Source of the DNA: Allobosea psychrotolerans
Lineage (GTDB): Bacteria > Pseudomonadota > Alphaproteobacteria > Rhizobiales > Beijerinckiaceae
Reading direction: 5' to 3'
Assembly (NCBI RefSeq): GCF_002917105.1
Contig: NZ_PQFZ01000014.1
Location: forward strand, 100,521-164,520
Length of the DNA: 64,000 nt
Shown here piece after piece: positions 40,387 through 48,903 of this stretch. Below the pieces are notes generated by a model. It saw only the letters and a program-made list of their open reading frames with translations. It was not told the DNA's origin and did no database searches. Numbering within the stretch: position 1 is the stretch's first letter; the number at the start of each line of letters is the position of its first letter. Position numbers and translations under genes: made by a program.

Positions 40387-41859
40387 ATGGGGCGACGCGT
40401 ACTGATCGCGGAATTCATGCATGAGACGAACACCTTCAGTGTTCAGCTCACCGGCCAGGACGCCTTCGAGGCGCATGGCGTCTATCTCGGCAACGCTATC
40501 CCGCAAGCCTTTCGTGGCACGCGAACCGCGATGGGCGCAGCCTTCGAGGCCGCCGAGACCTTCGGCTGGAGCCTCGTTCACCCGCTCGTGACGGGCGCCA
40601 ACCCCTCCGGCCGCGTCTTGGACGCGGCTTTCGAGCTCTTCGCCGGCCATATCCTCGACGCCAGCGCCGGCGTCGATGGCGTGCTGCTGCATCTCCACGG
40701 CGCGATGGCGACGGAAAGCTCCGATGATGGCGAAGGCGAGTTGCTCGCCCGGCTGCGAAAGCGGCTTGGCCCCGACATCCCGATTGTCGCCGTCCTCGAC
40801 CTTCACGCCACCTTGACGCAGCTCATGGCCGACGGCGCCAATGCGCTGATCTCCTACCGCACCTATCCCCATATCGATCAGTACGAACGGAGCTGGCAGG
40901 GCGCGCGCTTGCTCGAAAGGGCGATGGCCGGCGAGATCAGGCCGAAGGTCGCGGTCGCCCGCCGCCCGATCCTCTACGCGCTCGATGGCGGCCGCACGAC
41001 CTCGCCGCCCTTCAAGGAATTGCTGCGCCGGGGCGACGCGCTGGAGGCCTCGGGCGAGGCGCTGGTCGTCAGCGTGCAGGCCGGCTTCTCCTCCGCCGAT
41101 GTCCACGATATCGGCCCCTCCGTCGCCGTCACCGCCAATGATCGCAGCCAGGCTCAGGCCATCGCCGAGGAACTGATGGACTACGCCTGGGAGCAGCGGC
41201 ATTTCTCCTCGATCAGCTTCACGCCATTGGCGGAGGCCATGGCCCGCGCCAAGGCCGGCGAAGGGCGACATGACAAGCCGCTGCTGATCTCCGACTATTC
41301 CGACAATCCGGGCTCCGGCGCCTATGGCGACGCCACCAATCTGCTGCGCGCCGTGCTCGATGCCGGGCTCCGCAATGTCGGCTTCCACGCGATCCGCGAT
41401 CCAGAAGCCGCGCTCGCCGCCCAGGCAGCCGGCGTCGGCAACCGGGTCAGGCTCAAGCTCGGTGGCAAGGTCGACCCATCGACGGGTGGAGCGCCGCTTG
41501 ATCTCGACGCCCATGTCGTGGCGCTGACCGACGGCCACTTCATCGCCTATGGCCCGATGGGCGGTGGCGTCTGGCGCAATTACGGCCTCTCGGCCCTGCT
41601 GCGCGTCGACGATGTCGAGATCATCGTGATCACTCATAACGGCCAGGCGACCGATCTCGCCCAGTTCACCTCGCTCGGCGTCGATCCGGCCCGCAAATCG
41701 ACCCTGATCGTCAAATCGATGCAGCATTTCCGCGCCGCCTTCGAGCCCGTCGCATGCGAGGTGCTGGAGGTCGACACCGGCGCGCTCTCGACCCGCAACT
41801 TCAAGACCCGGCCCTATCGCAAGGTGCGTCGGCCGATCTTCCCTCTCGACGACATCTGA
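40387..41859 (+). CDS. M81 family protein (MlrC, microcystin LR degradation type)
   Basis: This 490-residue protein is of the DUF1485/M81 family named for MlrC, a zinc-dependent hydrolase of linearised peptides. HETNTFS near the N terminus and HLHGAMATESSDDGEGE (with conserved His and acid residues) are typical. So are DLHATLTQLMADGANALISYRTYPHIDQYE and the later SDYSDNPGSGAYGD. It opens a plus-strand operon with an amidohydrolase, a peptide-type receptor with permeases and a deacylase, which supports amide or peptide hydrolysis. The true substrate is unknown. Confidence 0.9.
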   Translation: MGRRVLIAEFMHETNTFSVQLTGQDAFEAHGVYLGNAIPQAFRGTRTAMGAAFEAAETFGWSLVHPLVTGANPSGRVLDAAFELFAGHILDASAGVDGVLLHLHGAMATESSDDGEGELLARLRKRLGPDIPIVAVLDLHATLTQLMADGANALISYRTYPHIDQYERSWQGARLLERAMAGEIRPKVAVARRPILYALDGGRTTSPPFKELLRRGDALEASGEALVVSVQAGFSSADVHDIGPSVAVTANDRSQAQAIAEELMDYAWEQRHFSSISFTPLAEAMARAKAGEGRHDKPLLISDYSDNPGSGAYGDATNLLRAVLDAGLRNVGFHAIRDPEAALAAQAAGVGNRVRLKLGGKVDPSTGGAPLDLDAHVVALTDGHFIAYGPMGGGVWRNYGLSALLRVDDVEIIVITHNGQATDLAQFTSLGVDPARKSTLIVKSMQHFRAAFEPVACEVLEVDTGALSTRNFKTRPYRKVRRPIFPLDDI

Positions 41860-41910
41860 CGACGACCGGCCCTGAAGCGCCGGCAACCACAAGGCAACCG
41901 GAGGACAGCG

Positions 41911-41952
41911 ATGACCAAGGCGAGCAAGGTGGCAATGAGGTCCGCCCCATGA
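41911..41952 (+). CDS. possible 13-codon leader peptide coupled to the amidohydrolase
   Basis: GGAGG (41900-41904) lies six bases before ATG 41911, the best ribosome site in this stretch. The frame encodes MTKASKVAMRSAP, and its TGA (41950-41952) overlaps the amidohydrolase ATG (41949-41951). It could drive translation of the enzyme by coupling. It has no obvious attenuator amino acid run. The sequence is too short for homology, so the call rests on the ribosome site and overlap only. Confidence 0.4.
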   Translation: MTKASKVAMRSAP

Positions 41953-43580
41953 GCGTGCAGGCCGATATCGTATTGCGCAACGGCCCGATCTGGTGCGGCC
42001 GCGAGGATGGGGTCAAGCAGGCGCTGGCGCTCTGGCAAGGCAAGGTGCTCGCTGCCGGCCAGGACAGCGAGATCGCGCCGCTGATCGGCCCCGGGACACG
42101 GGTCATCGATCTGAAAGGGCGGCTGGCCACGCCGGGCCTGAACGATTCCCATCTCCATCTGGTCTCGCTCGGGCTGACCATGGACTGGGTCGATTCAAAG
42201 CCCGCCGCCGCCCCGACGCTGGAGGCCTTGCTCGGCGCCATCGCGGCCCGCGCCGCCAAGGCCAAACCCGGCGAATGGATCCTCTCGCGCGGCTACGACC
42301 AGACCAAGCTCGACACCGGCCGTCATCCCTTCCGCGAGGAACTCGACCGCGCAGCCCCAGACAATCCGGTCATGCTGGTGCGCACCTGCGGCCATATCGC
42401 GATCTGCAATTCGGCGGCGCTCGCGCTGGGCGGCATCGATGAATCCTCGCCTGCGCCGCAAGGCGGGCTGATCGAACAGCAGAACGGCCGGCTCACCGGC
42501 CTGCTCGCCGAGAACGCCCGCGCCCCGGTCCAGGCCGCGATCCCGCTGCCGAGCGAGGCCGAGATCGTCGCCGCGATCGAGCGCGCCGGGCATTACCTGC
42601 TCTCGCTCGGCATCACCAGCTGCATGGACGCTGCCGTCGGCCAGAAGGCGGGCTTTGCCGAGATCGCCGCCTATCACCGCGCCAAGCGCGACGGCCGCCT
42701 GCCGGTGCGCAGCTGGCTGACGCTGCTCGGCGACGAGGGCCGTTCGATCGTGCCGCAATGCCACGCCGCCGGGCTGATCTCGGGCACCGGCGACGACATG
42801 CTGATGATCGGCGCGGTCAAGCTTTTCCTCGACGGCTCGGCCGGCGGCCGCACCGCCTGGATGAGCCAGCCCTATCTTGGCGACGACAAGACCACCGGCG
42901 TCTGGATGCTGGACGATGCTGAACTCGAGCGCATGGTCATGGATATCCATGCCAAGGGCTATCAGCTCGCCTGCCACGCTATCGGCGACGCCGCGATCGA
43001 GCAATTGATCACGGCTTATGAGAAGGCGTTAAAGGCCCATCCCGACCCGGACCGGCGCCATCGCGTCGAACATTGCGGTTTCTCCACGCCCAGGCAGCAT
43101 GAGCGCATGGTCGCGGCCGGGATCTATCCCTGCCCACAGCAGGTCTTCATCCATGATTTCGGCGATGCCTATGTCAAGGTGCTCGGACCGGAACGCGCTC
43201 TGCCGAGCTATCCGTTCAGGACCTGGTTCGATCTCGGCCTGAAGCCTGCGACCGGCAGCGACGCGCCGGTCTGCGACCCCGATCCCTTCCCGAACTTCCA
43301 CGCCATGCTGACCCGCCAGACCTGGCGCGGCACGGTGATGGACGAGGCCCAGCGCGTCTCGATCGAAGAGGCTTTGCAAGCCTACACCGAGTTCGGCGCC
43401 TTCTCGCAGAAGCAGGAGGCCGTGAAGGGCAGGCTCGCCCCCGGTTTCCTGGCCGATGTCGCGGTGTTCTCGCGCGACCTGCTGACGGCAGCGCCCGACG
43501 AGATCTTGAAGGACACGCGCTGCGATCTGACGATCCGCGGCGGCGTCGTCGTATTCGAGCGCGAGTCGGCCGCAAGCTGA
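41949..43580 (+). CDS. YtcJ-type metal-dependent amidohydrolase
   Basis: This 543-residue enzyme is of the amidohydrolase superfamily, YtcJ/exoenzyme-regulator branch. GLNDSHLHL carries the first metal pair, and CHAIGDAAIE and HRVEHCGF the later histidines. TGSDAPVCDPDPF has the catalytic aspartate. It hydrolyses an amide, imide or cyclic amide. ATG 41949 overlaps the stop of a 13-codon leader frame. GAGGT is also eight bases upstream. An in-frame extension back into the MlrC-type gene is not credible. Confidence 0.9.
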   Translation: MSVQADIVLRNGPIWCGREDGVKQALALWQGKVLAAGQDSEIAPLIGPGTRVIDLKGRLATPGLNDSHLHLVSLGLTMDWVDSKPAAAPTLEALLGAIAARAAKAKPGEWILSRGYDQTKLDTGRHPFREELDRAAPDNPVMLVRTCGHIAICNSAALALGGIDESSPAPQGGLIEQQNGRLTGLLAENARAPVQAAIPLPSEAEIVAAIERAGHYLLSLGITSCMDAAVGQKAGFAEIAAYHRAKRDGRLPVRSWLTLLGDEGRSIVPQCHAAGLISGTGDDMLMIGAVKLFLDGSAGGRTAWMSQPYLGDDKTTGVWMLDDAELERMVMDIHAKGYQLACHAIGDAAIEQLITAYEKALKAHPDPDRRHRVEHCGFSTPRQHERMVAAGIYPCPQQVFIHDFGDAYVKVLGPERALPSYPFRTWFDLGLKPATGSDAPVCDPDPFPNFHAMLTRQTWRGTVMDEAQRVSIEEALQAYTEFGAFSQKQEAVKGRLAPGFLADVAVFSRDLLTAAPDEILKDTRCDLTIRGGVVVFERESAAS

Positions 43581-43705
43581 CTGCGCCAAGCCAGCCAGGC
43601 GCGGAAGGCCGGAGAGATCCGGCCCCAACCGCGCCGGCAACACGGAAAAGCCGCAGCCAGGCCGATGAGCGGTCAGGTTAGACGGCGCATATGGGAGGAT
43701 ATTCG

Positions 43706-45292
43706 ATGCTCAAGACACTGGCACTCACGACCGCGCTGACGCTCGCGGCCTTCACAGTGCAAGCGCAGGAACCGCGTCGGGGCGGCACCATTCGCTTCAC
43801 CGCGCCGTATGCGGCCTCCTTCGTCAGCAATGACAGCCACGTCTCCAACCAGATCCAGGACGACATCTACGGCAAGGCGCTGCACCGCTCGCTCTACAAT
43901 TGGGATTCGGCCAACAACAAGCCGGTGCTCGAGCTCGCCAAGAGCGTCGAGGTTTCGGCCGACGGCCTCGTCCATACCTTCAAGCTCAGGGATGACGCGC
44001 TCTTCCATAACGGCCGCAAGATGGTCGCCGACGACATCATCTGGACCTTCACGCGCCTGATGGACGGCTCGAAGAGCTATCCTGCCGCACGCTATGTCCG
44101 TCTGCTCAAGGGCGCGATCGATGTCGAAAAGGGCCAGGCCAAGGAGATCGCGGGCCTCCGGAAGATCGACGATTTCACCCTCGAGATGACCTTCACCGAG
44201 CGCACCGAGCCCGGCTTCCTCTTCAACGCCGCGACGACCTCGATCTACCCCGCGAAGGAAGCCCAGGCGCCGGACTTCTTCAACAAGCCGATCGGGCTCG
44301 GCCCGTTCAAATTCGTCGAGCATGTTCCCGGCTCGCGCATGGTCTTCGAGCGCTGGGAGAAGTTCTATCAGCCCGGCAAGCCCTATGCCGACAAGCTGGT
44401 GATCTCGCCGATGGGAGAGGCTGCCGCCCGCGACGTCGCCTTCCGCAACAAGGAGATCGACGTCTCGATCCTGGGGCCGACGCAATATGTCGCCTACAAG
44501 GCCGATCCCAACCTGTCGAAGGGCATCCTCGAGGTCGCCGAGGTCTTCACCCGCAATATGGGCATGAATCCAGGCTTCAAGCCTTTTGCCGACAAGCGTG
44601 TGCGCCAGGCGATCAACCACGCCATCGACAGCGAATTGATCATCAAGCGCCTCGTCCGCGACAAGGCCTATCGCGCCACCGGCTGGCTGCCGCTCTCCTC
44701 GCCGGCCTATGACAAGGCGATGCAGCCCTATGACTTCAATCCTGAAAAGGCCAAGAAGCTCTTGACCGAGGCCGGCTATCCCGACGGCTTCGAGTTCGAA
44801 TGGACGGCGACGCCCAATGAGAGCTGGGGCATGCCGATCGTCGAGGCGACGATCCCGATGCTGGCCAAGGTCGGCATCAAGGTGAAGGTCAAGCCGGTCG
44901 AGGGCTCGGCCCTGGGCGGCATCGTCGCGAAGGGCGATTTCCAGGCCTATATCTGGTCGAACACTTCGGGGCCCGATCCGCTGACGGCGATGAAGTGCTT
45001 CCATTCCGCGACGCCGCAGAGCGCCTGCAACTACACCACCTACAAGAACCCCGCGGTCGACAAGCTGCTGGACGAGGCCGGCGCCACCGCCGACACCGCC
45101 AAGCGCCTCGACCTCGTCAAACAGGCCAATGCGATCGTCTATGCCGACGCGCCGGTCTGGTTCTTCAACTACAACAAGGCGGTACTGGCCTATCAGCCCT
45201 GGCTGCACGGCCTGCAGCCGAACGCGACGGAGCTTGCCCTGCAATATTTCGAGGATCTCTGGGTCGACGCCTCCTCGCCGGCGGCGAAGTAA
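43706..45292 (+). CDS. peptide-type ABC transporter substrate-binding protein
   Basis: This 528-residue SBP_bac_5 receptor has a Sec signal (MLKTLALTTALTLAAFTVQAQ). GGAGG seven bases before ATG 43706 decides the start over an in-frame ATG at 43691. Family features include RRGGTIRFTAPY, LAKSVEVSADGLVHTFKLRDDALFHNG and IGLGPFKFVEHVPG. It is clearly separate from the two DppA-like proteins at 7386-10796. Two permease genes follow, but no ATPase. Confidence 0.9.
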   Translation: MLKTLALTTALTLAAFTVQAQEPRRGGTIRFTAPYAASFVSNDSHVSNQIQDDIYGKALHRSLYNWDSANNKPVLELAKSVEVSADGLVHTFKLRDDALFHNGRKMVADDIIWTFTRLMDGSKSYPAARYVRLLKGAIDVEKGQAKEIAGLRKIDDFTLEMTFTERTEPGFLFNAATTSIYPAKEAQAPDFFNKPIGLGPFKFVEHVPGSRMVFERWEKFYQPGKPYADKLVISPMGEAAARDVAFRNKEIDVSILGPTQYVAYKADPNLSKGILEVAEVFTRNMGMNPGFKPFADKRVRQAINHAIDSELIIKRLVRDKAYRATGWLPLSSPAYDKAMQPYDFNPEKAKKLLTEAGYPDGFEFEWTATPNESWGMPIVEATIPMLAKVGIKVKVKPVEGSALGGIVAKGDFQAYIWSNTSGPDPLTAMKCFHSATPQSACNYTTYKNPAVDKLLDEAGATADTAKRLDLVKQANAIVYADAPVWFFNYNKAVLAYQPWLHGLQPNATELALQYFEDLWVDASSPAAK

Positions 45293-45313
45293 CCCTCCCG
45301 CGCCAAGTCCCTA

Positions 45314-45339
45314 CGCCCGGCGGCTCGTTCCGCCGGGCG
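45314..45339 (+). terminator. GC hairpin between receptor and permease genes
   Basis: CGCCCGGCGG (45314-45323) pairs with CCGCCGGGCG (45330-45339) around CTCGTT, followed by TTC only. It is a partial terminator or mRNA-protecting stem, placed exactly as at 10806-10836. Confidence 0.6.
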
Positions 45340-45359
45340 TTCATGGCCAGGAGCTGCCC

Positions 45360-46295
45360 ATGCTGCCCTATGTCTTCAAGCGATTGCTGCAGGCCGTGCC
45401 GATCCTGCTCGCCGTCGCGGCGCTGGTCTTCGTGATGTTCAGCGTGATCCCCGGCGACTTCGCATCCACACAGTCGTCCGATGGCCGCTCGGCCATCGAT
45501 GCAGAGGCGGTGGCGCGGATGAACACGCAGTTCGGTCTCGACGAACCCGTGCATGTGCGCTTTGGCAAATATGCCGGCAAACTGCTGACATTGGACCTCG
45601 GGACATCCTTCAGAACGCGTCAGCCCGTGATCAATTCACTGTCGGAGCGGATCTGGCCCAGCTTGCAGCTTTCCATGGCCGCGATGCTGTTTGCGATCGC
45701 GTTCGGCGTCCCGCTTGGCTTTCTTGCCGCTCTCAAGCCGGGCGGGTGGGTCGACATGCAGTCGATGATCGTCGCCGTCTCCGGCCTGTCCCTGCCGCAG
45801 TTCTGGCTCGGCCTGATGCTGATGTACACCTTCGCCCTGTTGCTCGGCTGGTTCCCCAGTTTCGGCTATGGCGACGGCAATCCGCGCTATCTCGTGCTGC
45901 CGGCCGTCGCGCTCGGCGTGGCGCCGCTGGCCCTGCTGGCACGAACCACGCGGGCTGCCGTGCTGGAGGTGATGAACGCAGACTTCGTCCGCACCGCGCG
46001 CGCCAAGGGCAACAGCGAAGTCCGGGTGATGCGCTGGCATGTGGCGCGCAACGCAGCCGTCATCGTGCTGACGACGCTCGGCCTGCAGTTCGGCTCGATC
46101 ATGGGCGGCGCCGTCGTGATCGAGAAGCTGTTCGCCTGGCCGGGAATCGGGTCGCTGCTGGTCGATAGCGTCTCGTTGCGCGACATACCCGTCGTCCAGG
46201 CCTGCATCCTGCTGCTCGTGCTGTTCTTCCTCATCGTCAACATCGTCGTGGACGTGCTCTGCGCGTTGATCGATCCACGCATCAAATACAGCTAG
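45360..46295 (+). CDS. peptide-type ABC transporter permease, DppB type
   Basis: This 311-residue membrane protein starts MLPYVFKRLLQAVPILLAV, a typical first helix, and has SVIPGD. The coupling loop is LEVMNADFVRTARAKGNSE, and it ends VLCALIDPRIKYS. AGGAG six bases before ATG 45360 supports the start. It pairs with the DppC-type gene at 46310. The ATPase partners are missing from the operon. Confidence 0.92.
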   Translation: MLPYVFKRLLQAVPILLAVAALVFVMFSVIPGDFASTQSSDGRSAIDAEAVARMNTQFGLDEPVHVRFGKYAGKLLTLDLGTSFRTRQPVINSLSERIWPSLQLSMAAMLFAIAFGVPLGFLAALKPGGWVDMQSMIVAVSGLSLPQFWLGLMLMYTFALLLGWFPSFGYGDGNPRYLVLPAVALGVAPLALLARTTRAAVLEVMNADFVRTARAKGNSEVRVMRWHVARNAAVIVLTTLGLQFGSIMGGAVVIEKLFAWPGIGSLLVDSVSLRDIPVVQACILLLVLFFLIVNIVVDVLCALIDPRIKYS

Positions 46296-46309
46296 GATCG
46301 AGCAAGCCT

Positions 46310-47131
46310 ATGAAATTTAGAGCTAATCTCTGGATCGGCGGTACGCTGTTCGCAGCAGTGATCGTTGGCGGCACGCTGGCGCCCTGGCTTGCCCATACAG
46401 ATCCGGTCATGGACGCCAACCTGATGAATGCCGAGATGCCTCCCGGCAGCGAGTTCTGGTTCGGCACCGACGCGCAGGGCCGCGGCATCTACAGCCGCGT
46501 GCTCTACGGCGCGCGCATCTCGTTGACCGTCGGCATCGTCTCGCAGTTGATCAACACCCTGATCGGGGTCGCACTGGGACTATCCGCGGGCTATTGGGGC
46601 GGCTGGTGGGATGATTTCGTCAACGGCCTGACCAATCTGATGCTCTCGATCCCTTCGCTGATCTTCGCGCTCGCCATCATGGCGATCCTGCAGCCCGGCC
46701 TGACCAGCCTCCTGATCGCGCTCGGGCTGACCAACTGGTCCTATACCTGTCGTCTCTCGCGCGCGGCGACGCTTTCGATCAAGCAGCAGGGCTATGTCGA
46801 GGCTGCGCGCTCCTTCGGCAGCGGCAATACCCGGATCATGCTCAAACAAATCCTGCCCAATATCGCCGGCCCGATCATCGTCATCGGCACGCTGGGCATG
46901 GGCGGGGCGGTGCTGGCGGAGGCCGCCCTGTCCTTCCTGGGCCTGGGCATCCGCCCGCCCTTCCCGAGCTGGGGCTCGATGCTCTCGGATGCGCGCGACC
47001 AGATCACCACCGCGCCCTGGATCTCGGTCTTTCCCGGGCTTGCCATCTTCATGACCGTGCTCGGCCTCAACCTGCTGGGCGACGGCCTGCGCGACATCCT
47101 CGACCCCCAATCGCAATCGCGCCGCGCCTGA
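46310..47131 (+). CDS. peptide-type ABC transporter permease, DppC type
   Basis: This 273-residue membrane protein has a short N terminus, a first helix and the family motif FGTDAQGRGIYSRVLYGARISL. The coupling loop YVEAARSFGSGNTRIMLKQI and C terminus GDGLRDILDPQSQ are standard. It is followed 32 bases later by an M14-type deacylase gene and not by DppD/DppF, so it must borrow ATPases, possibly those at 12896-14898. Confidence 0.92.
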   Translation: MKFRANLWIGGTLFAAVIVGGTLAPWLAHTDPVMDANLMNAEMPPGSEFWFGTDAQGRGIYSRVLYGARISLTVGIVSQLINTLIGVALGLSAGYWGGWWDDFVNGLTNLMLSIPSLIFALAIMAILQPGLTSLLIALGLTNWSYTCRLSRAATLSIKQQGYVEAARSFGSGNTRIMLKQILPNIAGPIIVIGTLGMGGAVLAEAALSFLGLGIRPPFPSWGSMLSDARDQITTAPWISVFPGLAIFMTVLGLNLLGDGLRDILDPQSQSRRA

Positions 47132-47163
47132 GCGGCCATTCACTCCCGGAACCGAGACCGCCG

Positions 47164-48135
47164 ATGACGACGAAACCCAGCCCGGATGCCGCAGTCGATC
47201 TCGCGCCGCTGGAAAGCGTGCGCTTCCACGGCCTCAAGGGCGGTCCGAGATTGATCGTGCTCGGCGCCGTCCATGGCAACGAGACCTGTGGACCCAACGC
47301 CATCGCCCGCGCCATTGCCGACTGCCGGGAAGGCCGGCTGACGATCCTGCGCGGCGAGGTCACCTTCCTGCCCGTCGCCAATCCCAAGGCCTATCGGCAG
47401 AACACCCGCGAGGGCGACCGCAACCTCAACCGCGACCTGCGCGAGAAGCCGCTGCCCGCCGATAATGAGGACCGGATCGGCAACCGCCTCTGCGCCCTGC
47501 TGCGCCAGCACGATGTCCTGCTCGACATCCACTCCTTCAAGGGCGAAGGCGAGCCCTTCGTCTTCTTCGGCCCTGAGAACAATACCGGCGAGCTCGAAGC
47601 TTTCCGTCATGCCGCGGAGGAGGCGGCCTTTGCCGCCTGCCTCGGCCCCGACATCCTGGCTCATGGCTGGCTCCCCATCTATGCCCGCCAGATCGCGGCG
47701 CGCGAACGGTTGAACCTGCCGCCGCTCTCGGTCACGGAGGGTTTCGGCACCACGGAGTATATGCGCTTCGCCGGGGGCTACGGCGTCACGCTGGAATGCG
47801 GCCAGCATGACGACCCCAACTCGGCGAATATCGGCCACGCCGCGATCCGCAATGCGCTGATCCATCTCGGGCTGGTCGATGCGCCGCCACCCGCGCCCTT
47901 GCAGCGCACGGTGATCGACATGGTCGATCAGGTGCTCTGCGAAGCGGAGGGCGACCGTCTCGAAGGAATCTGGAAGACCGGCGACCGCATCGCGGCCGGC
48001 CAGGTGATCGCGCGGCGCGCCAATGGCGACCCAGTCACCGCAGCCCGCGACGGCTTCACCATCTTCCCCAACGCCACAGCAAAGCTCGGCGAAGGCATCT
48101 GCTGTCTCGGCGTGGCGAGCGCGCGGCTCCCCTAG
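47164..48135 (+). CDS. succinylglutamate desuccinylase/aspartoacylase family deacylase (M14)
   Basis: This 323-residue zinc enzyme removes an acyl group from an N-acyl amino acid. The VHGNETCGP motif gives the first histidine and glutamate ligands, LDIHSFKG the second histidine, NPKAYRQNTREGDRNLNRD the substrate-binding arginines, and LECGQHDDP the catalytic glutamate. A C-terminal beta domain follows. It ends the plus-strand operon with the peptide-type importer, which suggests uptake of N-acyl amino acids or dipeptides. Confidence 0.88.
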   Translation: MTTKPSPDAAVDLAPLESVRFHGLKGGPRLIVLGAVHGNETCGPNAIARAIADCREGRLTILRGEVTFLPVANPKAYRQNTREGDRNLNRDLREKPLPADNEDRIGNRLCALLRQHDVLLDIHSFKGEGEPFVFFGPENNTGELEAFRHAAEEAAFAACLGPDILAHGWLPIYARQIAARERLNLPPLSVTEGFGTTEYMRFAGGYGVTLECGQHDDPNSANIGHAAIRNALIHLGLVDAPPPAPLQRTVIDMVDQVLCEAEGDRLEGIWKTGDRIAAGQVIARRANGDPVTAARDGFTIFPNATAKLGEGICCLGVASARLP

Positions 48136-48152
48136 CCGGCAGGCAGCTGGTC

Positions 48153-48839
48153 CTAGACGATCTCGGAAACCAGCTTCGCGATCAGGCTGTTGGACAGGAT
48201 GACCGGCAGCCCGGAAGCCTCCGCCGCCTCGCGGCGATGGCTCTCGACGAAGCCCATGCAATCCATCAGCAGGATCTGAGCGCCGCGCTCGGCGAGATCG
48301 CGCGCGGCCTGCGCCAGCGCCGGGCCGGGCTCCGCATAGGGAGAAGCCGCGCCATAGAGCGGCTCCTGGCCGAGCGCCACCCATTTGCCGGCTTCGCTGG
48401 CGATCTGCTCAGGGATCGGCACGATGATGCCGAGCCGCGCCCCCTGCGTCAGGGCCGCGACCGTCGGCGGCAGGATGCGGTCGGGCTCGATCAGGCGCGC
48501 CCGCTCGCAGGAGAGCGTCTCGAAATGGCCGGTGCAGAGCATCAGGATCGTGCTGCAGCCCTCGGCCTCCAGCATGGCGAGCTTGGCCTGCGCCGCCGCT
48601 TCCGTCTTGCTCCTGTCCATGATCACCGAGGAGCCGTCGAGCAGTTTGGTGATCAGCATCGCCTCGCCCGGACGGGCCGCGAAATCGCGCTCGATCTCGG
48701 CCTTGCTCAAGCCGTCGAGCACGCCGGCATGCCGGCGCGGCGTGCCCGCAGCGATGACGGCGTCGAGAATGGGCGTGATGTCGGCGCGCGGCGCCTGGCC
48801 GATGGTGAGCGTGCCGAGTTTGCGGGCCGTCATCGTCAT
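48153..48839 (-). CDS. aroM: AroM family protein
   Basis: This 228-residue protein resembles E. coli AroM, whose function is not established. LGTLTIGQAPRADITP is the family N-terminal motif and MLCTGHFE and LLMDCMGF lie in the core. The fold is likely related to Asp/Glu racemases, as judged from conserved cysteines in these two segments. In many proteobacteria it travels with hydantoinase genes and an OPT transporter, exactly as here. ATG 48839 is preferred. A second ATG lies at 48833. Confidence 0.8.
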   Translation of the reverse strand: MTMTARKLGTLTIGQAPRADITPILDAVIAAGTPRRHAGVLDGLSKAEIERDFAARPGEAMLITKLLDGSSVIMDRSKTEAAAQAKLAMLEAEGCSTILMLCTGHFETLSCERARLIEPDRILPPTVAALTQGARLGIIVPIPEQIASEAGKWVALGQEPLYGAASPYAEPGPALAQAARDLAERGAQILLMDCMGFVESHRREAAEASGLPVILSNSLIAKLVSEIV

Positions 48840-48865
48840 GATGGGATCTCGTCGTTTTGAATGTC

Positions 48866-48899
48866 GCCTGCGTGCCGGGAGGAGCCCCGGCACGCAGGC
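48866..48899 (-). terminator. 14-bp intercistronic hairpin between OPT transporter and aroM
   Basis: GCCTGCGTGCCGGG (48866-48879) pairs perfectly with CCCGGCACGCAGGC (48886-48899) around six bases. No T tract follows in the direction of transcription, so it more likely stabilises the transporter message or only partly reduces aroM expression. Confidence 0.6.
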
Positions 48900-48903
48900 T
48901 CGC

